Shown here: positions 7,677 to 12,620 of the stretch, piece after piece
Layout of the letters: each line of letters starts with the position of its first letter
How positions within the stretch are numbered: the first letter of the stretch is position 1
Assembly (NCBI GenBank): GCA_030740335.1
Contig: JASLXL010000225.1
Location: 1 to 12,620 of the forward strand
Direction: 5' to 3'
Origin: SAR202 cluster bacterium
GTDB lineage: Bacteria; Chloroflexota; Dehalococcoidia; SAR202; CAJWER01
DNA length: 12,620 nucleotides
The notes under the pieces: model-generated
Seen by the model: only the letters and a program-made list of their open reading frames with translations
Database searches by the model: none
What the model was told of the DNA's origin: nothing
Position numbers and translations under genes: made by a program

Positions 7677-8390
7677 ATGCCACCGCCGTACGTCAGCTTT
7701 AACACCTTCAGGACGCTGCGAGAATGGCTTGGCGACGAAGGCGTGCCACTTAGATTCGACAGATCTTTCTGGGAATCCAAGTTTAGTGGCAGCACCGGCA
7801 CACAGCTCGTGGCTGCGCTCCGCTTCCTTGGCCTCCTCGATCGGGAGCAGCCGCAGCAGGGCATGGAGCGCATGGCGGAGGCAAATGCCGCTGAGTGGAG
7901 GTTCCTGCTCGCCGAGCTTCTCCACGACTCGTACACAGCAGTGCCATTCGACGAGCTGCCACGTGCCACACCTGCGATGGTCCGCGGCTGGTTCCGAGCC
8001 TACCCAGTGGACGGCCACACGCTCCGCAAGGCCATCTCTTTCTTCGTGAGCGCCGCAAAAGAGGCGGACTTGCCGATGTCCAATGGGGTCCGAAAGATGG
8101 CGAAGGGACGGCCCGCTCGCCAGCCTGCCCCACCCCCACAGGACCGGGTCGAAGCCAGGCGAACTCAGGCGACATCGACGGACCCTAGACCGGTCGCCGA
8201 CACTCCTGCCACATCCGTCCCCGGTGGGAGTGCGAACCAGACTGTTGTGAGCCTGGAGAGCGGCGGCACCGTTACGCTGAGTGTGGCCGTCGATCTGTTC
8301 CAGCTCTCAGAGAGCGACCGGGAATTTGTGCTGTCGCTGATCGACCTGACTAAGGGGTACGCGACGGAGATGATTCAGGATAGCGGTTGA
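7677..8390 (+). CDS. DUF5343-like protein of unknown function
   Basis: The N-terminal half resembles the DUF5343 family: PPPYVSFNTF, then FDRSFWESKFSGSTGTQL and AALRFLGLLD, a pattern like a winged-helix or SAM-like helical DNA-binding domain. It continues through HTLRKAISFFVSAAKEADLP. A Pro/Arg/Ala/Thr-rich linker (about 75 residues after the domain start, roughly 140-185) joins it to a small C-terminal module, VVSLESGGTVTLSVAVDLF then ESDREFVLSLIDLTKGY, a block I recall at the end of related proteins. Function is unknown. ATG at 7677 (237 residues) is preferred because the conserved part begins there; in-frame ATGs at 7617 and 7653 are possible, and none has a strong ribosome site. It is a single gene between gyrA and recA, convergent with the amidotransferase-like gene. 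Confidence 0.75.
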   Translation: MPPPYVSFNTFRTLREWLGDEGVPLRFDRSFWESKFSGSTGTQLVAALRFLGLLDREQPQQGMERMAEANAAEWRFLLAELLHDSYTAVPFDELPRATPAMVRGWFRAYPVDGHTLRKAISFFVSAAKEADLPMSNGVRKMAKGRPARQPAPPPQDRVEARRTQATSTDPRPVADTPATSVPGGSANQTVVSLESGGTVTLSVAVDLFQLSESDREFVLSLIDLTKGYATEMIQDSG

Positions 8391-8412
8391 CACGGACAGC
8401 CCGATTCAAAAT

Positions 8413-8430
8413 AGAACCCACCCGGGTTCT
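8413..8430. terminator. Hairpin between convergent genes, possible bidirectional terminator
   Basis: AGAACCC (8413-8419) pairs with GGGTTCT (8424-8430) across a 4-base loop. It sits in the 40-base gap between the plus-strand stop (8388-8390) and the minus-strand stop (8431-8433). The minus-strand exit reads ATTTTG; the plus-strand exit reads TTCAGG, so termination of the minus-strand gene looks better. Confidence 0.55.
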
Positions 8431-9063
8431 TCAGGACCGGTACCAGGCTGCGGAGTTACGCTCGCCGCGCTCGACTAGGCTCTGGAACAGGCGGTCAAAG
8501 TGGGGCGGTATCTCCAGGCGTCGCTCCGGCCTGAACTGCACGCCGATTATCCAGCCGTGGTCGGGGCTTTCGAGGGCCTCGATCTTGCCGTCTTCCAGAG
8601 AGTATGCGGACGCCAGCAGATACGGCGACTTACCGATCTCGTTTACACTCAAATCGTGGCGACTGTTCACCCTCACGAACCCACCGGAGCCAACCACCGC
8701 AGCCAGCTTCGATCCTGGAGCGATGTAGATGTGGTGGTAGGAGGAGGTATAGCCCTCGGGACCATGCCCCTCGACTGGGGCAGCCGGCGCGCCGCCGAAG
8801 GCAAGATTGAGGGTGTGGAGCCCATCGCCGATTGCCAGCAGTGGCATGTCCATCTCAAGTGCTGCCTCCGCCAGCGCGACATGACCAGGGTCGCCATCTG
8901 CGGCGAGCACGAGGGCATCACCTCCAACGAGGGCGTTCCCATCGGAGTGCAGGGAGTCTTGCGATAGAGCCAGTGGTGAGCCGCCTGCCCGCTGCACGGC
9001 GTCAGCAAGGGGCTTTGTGTCTTCGGAAGATGCAGCTATGATGACGGAGAGGCCTGTTGGCAT
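8431..9063 (-). CDS. Class I glutamine amidotransferase-like (peptidase C26) protein lacking catalytic residues
   Basis: 210 residues, shorter than the usual 240-250. The order of blocks follows gamma-glutamyl-GABA hydrolase (PuuD-like, C26) proteins. LLAIGDGLHTLNLAFGG (75-91) aligns with the nucleophile elbow LGICRGMQLLNVALGG, VNSRHDLSV (132-140) with VNSFHHQAV, and WIIGVQFRPE (171-180) with WVLGVQWHPE. At the nucleophile position Cys is replaced by Gly (G79). The catalytic His is replaced by Arg (R178), while E180 remains. Hydrolysis of gamma-glutamyl amides therefore seems impossible; a binding or structural role is more likely. The reading frame is intact, so it is not an obvious pseudogene. 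ATG at 9063 has only a distant AGAGG. It is divergent from recA with 220 bases between the starts. Confidence 0.8.
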   Translation of the reverse strand: MPTGLSVIIAASSEDTKPLADAVQRAGGSPLALSQDSLHSDGNALVGGDALVLAADGDPGHVALAEAALEMDMPLLAIGDGLHTLNLAFGGAPAAPVEGHGPEGYTSSYHHIYIAPGSKLAAVVGSGGFVRVNSRHDLSVNEIGKSPYLLASAYSLEDGKIEALESPDHGWIIGVQFRPERRLEIPPHFDRLFQSLVERGERNSAAWYRS

Positions 9064-9113
9064 AGGGTCGTCTACCTCTGTGCGGGTCAGGTGATTTTGG
9101 TACGGTTCGTTGG

Positions 9114-9156
9114 CCGGACAGAGCTATCCGGTTGACCATCTTAAATTGTAACCGGA
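9114..9156. promoter_or_regulatory. Cluster of CCGG inverted half-sites between recA and the amidotransferase-like gene
   Basis: Three half-sites are seen: CCGGA (9114-9118), TCCGGTT (9127-9133) and AACCGGA (9150-9156). The first two form an inverted repeat with 8 bases between, and the last two a perfect 7-base inverted repeat with 16 between. They lie about 50 to 90 bases upstream of the recA -35 box, and within the probable promoter region of the divergent gene. They are candidate operators; no regulator is known. Confidence 0.35.
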
Positions 9157-9206
9157 AGGGCTTTGAGCATGCACGCGAGTTCGACGCGTTCAATGCACAG
9201 ATGCTG

Positions 9207-9235
9207 TTGTAAATTAGAAACATCCGTGCTATAAT
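9207..9235 (+). promoter_or_regulatory. Sigma-70-type promoter of recA
   Basis: -35 TTGTAA (9207-9212), spacer 17, and a perfect -10 TATAAT (9230-9235) preceded by TGC, so it also has an extended -10. Transcription would start near 9242, leaving a leader of about 40 bases before the recA ATG. Neither GAACN4GTTC nor CTGTN8ACAG occurs nearby; a small ACAG-ATG-CTGT inverted repeat (9197-9207) overlaps the -35. Confidence 0.75.
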
Positions 9236-9283
9236 TCGCGCGTTCATCCACAATCCGACATCGTAAACACTGAAGGGAACCAG

Positions 9284-10336
9284 ATGAGCACACAGAAGGC
9301 GAAGGCTCTGGAGCTGGCGATGGGCCAGATCGACCGCGAATTCGGCCAGGGCGCAGTGATGCGGCTTGGCGATTTCGGCATGGGCTCGGAGATTGAGTCG
9401 ATCTCGACGGGTTCGATCTCCCTCGACGTGGCGCTGGGGATTGGCGGCATCCCCAGGGGACGTGTCATTGAGATCTTTGGATCGGAGTCGTCGGGCAAGA
9501 GCACCCTGGCCTATCACATCATGGCGGAGACCCAGCGATCAGGCGGCGAGGCGGCCTACATCGACGTAGAGCATGCCCTCGACCCGGGATACGCCGCAAA
9601 GTGTGGCATCGACACCGAAACCCTTCTCATATCACAGCCCGACTCCGCGGAGCAGGCCCTCGAAATATGCGAGTACTTGGTACGCAGCGGGGCCGTTGAA
9701 ATCGTTGTGGTCGACAGCGTCGCGGCCCTGGTGCCGAAAACCGAGTTGGAGGGCGACATGGGCGACACCCACGTCGGACTCCAGGCCCGGCTGATGTCCC
9801 AGGCACTGCGCAAGTTGACCGCAGCCATTAGTCGCTCCAACACCTCCGTGGTGTTCATCAACCAGATCCGGGAGAAGGTCGGGGTGGTCTGGGGCAACCC
9901 CGAGGTGACACCAGGCGGCCGGGCGCTGAAGTTCTACAGCTCGGTACGCATCGACCTGCGCAGGCTGGAATCCCTCAAACAGGGGACCGACATCGTCGGA
10001 TCGCGCGTCCGAGCCCGTATCGTCAAAAACAAGGTAGCGCCGCCGTTCCGGGTGGCAGAATTCGAGATCATGTTCAATGAGGGCATCAGTAGGACCGGTG
10101 ACCTGATTGAGCTGGGGGGAGAGATGGGGTTTGTGAAAAAGAGTGGCTCCTTCTACTCGATGGACGAGACCAAGTTGGGCCAAGGCCGGGAAAACGCCAA
10201 GGTGTTCCTGAAGTCCAACCCGGAATTGATGGACCAGCTCGAGGCGAAGATTCGGGAGAAGATGGAAGAGGAAGCGAATCCCGCCGCAGAGGCCCCTGAG
10301 CCGAAAAATACGGTGACAGCCAACATCGAGGCCTGA
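9284..10336 (+). CDS. recA: Recombinase RecA
   Basis: 350 residues, normal length. It forms ATP-dependent filaments on single-stranded DNA, drives strand exchange and stimulates LexA self-cleavage. Walker [10 protein letters not shown] is at 66-74, with E95-H97 in DVEHALD close to the usual E96 catalytic region. Walker B VVVDS is at 141-145, and [15 protein letters not shown] at 193-207 covers the end of the core and DNA-binding loop L2, followed by [12 protein letters not shown]. The C-terminal domain ends in an acidic, Pro/Ala-rich tail ([13 protein letters not shown]). The N-terminal helix for filament contacts ([20 protein letters not shown]) is intact. Start: ATG with AAGGG about 6 bases upstream. 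recX begins 39 bases downstream, so the two are probably co-transcribed from the 9207-9235 promoter. Confidence 0.99.
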   Translation: MSTQKAKALELAMGQIDREFGQGAVMRLGDFGMGSEIESISTGSISLDVALGIGGIPRGRVIEIFGSESSGKSTLAYHIMAETQRSGGEAAYIDVEHALDPGYAAKCGIDTETLLISQPDSAEQALEICEYLVRSGAVEIVVVDSVAALVPKTELEGDMGDTHVGLQARLMSQALRKLTAAISRSNTSVVFINQIREKVGVVWGNPEVTPGGRALKFYSSVRIDLRRLESLKQGTDIVGSRVRARIVKNKVAPPFRVAEFEIMFNEGISRTGDLIELGGEMGFVKKSGSFYSMDETKLGQGRENAKVFLKSNPELMDQLEAKIREKMEEEANPAAEAPEPKNTVTANIEA

Positions 10337-10375
10337 CGCAACGGCGAGTATCGATTCCAGGGAAAATTTTCGCCG

Positions 10376-10852
10376 ATGAGCACCAACGACCCACTACGCC
10401 GCGCCCATTCTGCAGCGCTCCGCCTTATAGTCTACAGACCACGCACCCGCAAGGAGATGGCCACCCGACTCGGGCAAAAGTTTGAGCCTGACGTGGTGGA
10501 TAGCGTGGTAGCGCTGTTGACCGAGCAGGGCTATCTCGATGACGCCAGTTTCGCCAGCGCTTGGAGGACGAGCAGGGAGTCCAACAACCCCAAAAGCTCG
10601 TGGGTGGTACAGCGAGAGCTCGAAACCCGGGGCATCGAGGTTTCGGTGGCGAACGAGGCGGTCAAGGACATGGACGACGACGAAAACGCCTACGCCGCCG
10701 GATCGAAGGTCGCCCGCAGACTCGCGAAGCTCGACCCGGCCGTCTTCCGACGAAGGCTGTGGGCATACTTGAACCGGCGGGGGTTCAGCAGTGCAGTGAC
10801 ACGGCGGACCGTCGAAAGGCTGCTCCAAGAGGCCGATGAGGACGGGGACTAG
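10376..10852 (+). CDS. recX: Regulatory protein RecX
   Basis: 158 residues, typical for RecX. The family binds RecA filaments and usually limits their growth and activity. Three tandem three-helix repeats are visible: residues 10-55 (RLIVYRPRTRKEMATRL, then VVALLTEQGYLDD), 56-100 (FASAWRTSRESNN, then VQRELETRGIE) and 105-152 (ARRLAKLDPAVFRRRLWAYL, then NRRGFSSAVTRRTVERLL). GYLDDASFASAW is the most typical RecX signature. It follows recA by 39 bases on the same strand. ATG at 10376 has no good ribosome site; AGGG is about 13 bases upstream, and an inverted repeat ends at the base before the ATG, so low translation is likely. It converges on the hemerythrin-like genes with a 39-base gap and no visible terminator. 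Confidence 0.95.
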   Translation: MSTNDPLRRAHSAALRLIVYRPRTRKEMATRLGQKFEPDVVDSVVALLTEQGYLDDASFASAWRTSRESNNPKSSWVVQRELETRGIEVSVANEAVKDMDDDENAYAAGSKVARRLAKLDPAVFRRRLWAYLNRRGFSSAVTRRTVERLLQEADEDGD

Positions 10853-10891
10853 ACCGGAGCGCCTGAACGACCCTCACGCCTAGAACAACCC

Positions 10892-11644
10892 TCACCTCAG
10901 TCCTCGCTCTATGGAGGGAGAGGATGCCCCGGTCCCTAGCCTCTCAACTGCCACCATGAATTTAGATTCCAGGTCGGCCAGCAGCTCTTTCTCTCCCGGG
11001 TCGAGCTCGGAGGCCACCCAGTCGATGATCCAGCGCGGATCGTCATCGTTGGGATCGATGAGCAGAGCCTTGACCATGCTCAACTGCTGCTCTTCACTGA
11101 ATTTTTCGCCAATGATGGGGCAGACAAAGGCTTCCTCGTTCTCGAAGTGGTCGAGTTCAGCGTTGGTCATTTCCGTGACCTTGCTGTAGAGGTGACGCCG
11201 GGTACGAGCCAGCACCTGCCGCTCACCAATGGCTACTGCGAGAGCGTCTTCGACCTCCTGGACACGTTCAACCAGCTCCTGGTGTTGCTGCTCTTCGAGC
11301 ACCAGCGCGCGCTGAACATCTTTTGCCAGTCCAGCGGTATCTCCTTTTCCCAGGAACTCGACAAGCTCGCCGCCCTGCCAGACCAATTCCGCGTGCTCAG
11401 CCTCGTTGTCCCTCGCAGGCTGGAAGTCGGTGAGCGGCGCGGTCATGTATTGGTCCTCGGCGATGACGTGAAACAGAAGCTGTTTTACCCAGAAGCCGAA
11501 AGACTCACCAAATTCATCGAGATCCCCGCCGTCCTGTCCCTTCGCGGCTAACGCCTGCGTGCGCTCCGTTAGCGCCTGAAACGCCTTGTGCATCAAGAGC
11601 TGAACATCGATCGGGTTATCGAGTTTTGTAATTTGAGGTAGCAT
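10892..11644 (-). CDS. Hemerythrin-like diiron protein, all ligand positions present
   Basis: 250 residues, mostly helical. Residues about 10-180 resemble a hemerythrin HHE four-helix bundle that binds a non-heme diiron centre. Counting from the in-frame GTG at 11647, likely ligands are H20, H60 with E64 (HVIAE), H122, H152, and H167 with E171 (HFENE). Such proteins bind oxygen, sense oxygen or nitric oxide, or handle peroxide and iron; the role here cannot be told from sequence. A C-terminal module (about 184-231, SEEQQLSMVKALLID, DPRWIIDWVASELDPGEKE) is shared with the neighbouring paralogue. ATG at 11644 is chosen over the GTG because GGAAG lies 7 bases before it. It is 134 bases downstream of the paralogue on the same strand; no clear promoter or terminator was seen between them. 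Confidence 0.85.
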   Translation of the reverse strand: MLPQITKLDNPIDVQLLMHKAFQALTERTQALAAKGQDGGDLDEFGESFGFWVKQLLFHVIAEDQYMTAPLTDFQPARDNEAEHAELVWQGGELVEFLGKGDTAGLAKDVQRALVLEEQQHQELVERVQEVEDALAVAIGERQVLARTRRHLYSKVTEMTNAELDHFENEEAFVCPIIGEKFSEEQQLSMVKALLIDPNDDDPRWIIDWVASELDPGEKELLADLESKFMVAVERLGTGASSPSIERGLR

Positions 11645-11778
11645 CACTGAACTTCCAAAGGTCGTGGTTTATCACGGCAATCTAACGGCTGGTTCGTGTA
11701 TGCGCCATGATGACATCGGCGTAGGTGCTGAAGAATCCGTGAAGAAAAGGTTGTACAAGCCCGTTATCACTGCACGTG

Positions 11779-12378
11779 TTACGAAGCGAGCATCTCCTCG
11801 AACCCGGCCATGGTGGCATGCTCTTCGGGGTTGAGGTGCTGCCCGATCCAGTCCATGACCCAGTGCGGATCGCTCGCCATGCTATCGACGAGGAGCCCAC
11901 GTACCATCGCAAGCTGTTCCTCGGAATTCAGCCGCTGTTTGAGTACAGGCAGCACGAAAACACGTTCGTTTTCGATGTGGTCCTGCTGGGCGATCCGCAG
12001 CGCCAGCACCGCGCCAACCAGGTGTTGGCGCGTCCGTCGTATAACGCTGGTCCGGCCTATCTCGACGTTGAGGACGTCCATGACATCCTGGAACTTCTCG
12101 TCCATTTCACGATGTTCGTCGCTGTTGGCGGCGAGCATGGCCGCCTGCGTATCTTCCTCGGGCGCTGCAGCGTGGGAGTGGTGATACCCAAAGAGCTCGT
12201 CCTCTCTCTCAGATAGGTACATCAGCGCCATGGCCCACTCATTGAATGCGGCTCTGAATGGCTGTAGGGAGGAGCCGTTCTCCAACCGGTCGGCCTCTTG
12301 CTCGACCTTCTCCGCACTGCTGGTCATCGCTGTATGCACCAACAACATCGCGTCGAGAGGAGCCGTTTCCTGGATCAT
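11779..12378 (-). CDS. Hemerythrin-like protein, paralogue missing one ligand histidine
   Basis: 199 residues. It aligns with the downstream neighbour over most of its length: RTRQHLVGAVLALR matches RTRRHLYSKVTEMT, DHIENERVF matches DHFENEEAF, and the C-terminal NSEEQLAMVRGLLVD with DPHWVMDWIGQHLNPEE matches the same module. H15, H89, H119, H134 and E138 keep ligand positions. The second-helix His (H60 of the paralogue) is Leu at position 55, although E59 is kept. The extra HHSH at 66-69 could supply a substitute. The diiron site may thus be altered or mononuclear. Start: ATG with GGAGG 5 bases upstream. The two genes probably arose by tandem duplication and may be one transcript. Confidence 0.85.
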   Translation of the reverse strand: MIQETAPLDAMLLVHTAMTSSAEKVEQEADRLENGSSLQPFRAAFNEWAMALMYLSEREDELFGYHHSHAAAPEEDTQAAMLAANSDEHREMDEKFQDVMDVLNVEIGRTSVIRRTRQHLVGAVLALRIAQQDHIENERVFVLPVLKQRLNSEEQLAMVRGLLVDSMASDPHWVMDWIGQHLNPEEHATMAGFEEMLAS

Positions 12379-12620
12379 CGAGACCTCCGGTGCGCGGTGG
12401 ACGAGCGGCGTCGAACCACACTACGAATAGGATTCTTGAGCGCAGGGACAGTAATGTCGGGGGGCGCGCAGGGGTGCGCAAGGCGAACGGACCTGTGCCG
12501 CCTTGAGGGGGCCGCTGTGCCGAACAGCGCAGATATGGACAACCCGTGAAGAGTGCAGTCTAAGATTTCGTAATCCTCAGAATCACGTTGCCAATTTGTC
12601 CAGCTCGCCGAACGATGGCT
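12379..12620. other. Upstream region of the hemerythrin pair, no convincing gene
   Basis: No gene was identified. A short hairpin, CGCTGT (12513-12518) with ACAGCG (12524-12529), and an imperfect stem near 12560-12580 are visible. The last 36 bases on the minus strand read PSFGELDKLAT followed by TGA (12583-12585) with coding-like codons, so the 3' end of another minus-strand gene may enter from the right. This is too short to name and is a weak guess. No clear promoter for the hemerythrin genes was recognised. Confidence 0.3.

Noticed and set aside
8390..8450. ACCGGT-containing sequences repeated near 7268, 8190, 8436 and 10093 as a dispersed repeat family
   Set aside because: Only six to eight bases are shared, several lie in coding sequence, and the flanks do not match.
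12379..12620. Open minus-strand frame of 81 codons ending in ATGA overlap with the hemerythrin start
   Set aside because: Its translation is Arg/Ser/Pro-rich without any family features and looks like chance read-through of GC-rich non-coding DNA.

Overview
The window comes from a bacterial chromosome of moderately high GC. It carries core genes (ffh, gyrA, recA, recX) among accessory metabolic genes. The mix of a CocE/NonD-type hydrolase, a Gfo/Idh/MocA oxidoreductase, a lipoprotein M28 peptidase and large hemerythrin-like proteins fits a Chloroflexota lineage such as Dehalococcoidia or SAR202. This is an inference from gene content and protein style; there is no rRNA to settle it. No tRNA, rRNA, CRISPR array, insertion sequence or integrase was seen.

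Layout. Positions 1 to 7219 are all on the minus strand. In transcription order they are gyrA (4700-7219), a secreted M28 peptidase (3085-4470), ffh (1498-2829), a Gfo/Idh/MocA oxidoreductase with an added zinc ribbon (332-1369), and the start of a CocE/NonD hydrolase cut by the left edge (1-215). This is not one operon. gyrA has its own extended -10 promoter and a clear intrinsic terminator. The M28 gene is followed by a 16-bp hairpin, and ffh has its own promoter downstream of that hairpin.

From 7220 to 9283 the strand alternates. A roughly 450-base control region full of inverted repeats separates gyrA from a plus-strand DUF5343-like protein (7677-8390). That gene converges on a minus-strand class I glutamine-amidotransferase-like protein (8431-9063), with a shared hairpin at 8413-8430 between them. 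The amidotransferase-like protein appears to have lost its catalytic Cys and His. It is transcribed divergently from recA.

recA (9284-10336) and recX (10376-10852) form the usual recombinase and recombinase-modulator pair, driven by a near-consensus promoter. No standard LexA box was found; a cluster of CCGG half-sites lies further upstream. recX converges on two minus-strand hemerythrin-like paralogues (10892-11644 and 11779-12378). The second of these lacks one expected iron-ligand histidine. The last 240 bases hold no convincing gene.

No complete new multi-gene system is evident. The points most worth following are the amidotransferase pseudo-enzyme beside recA, the DUF5343-like gene with its repeat-rich upstream region, the zinc-ribbon oxidoreductase, and the hemerythrin pair with unequal metal ligands.
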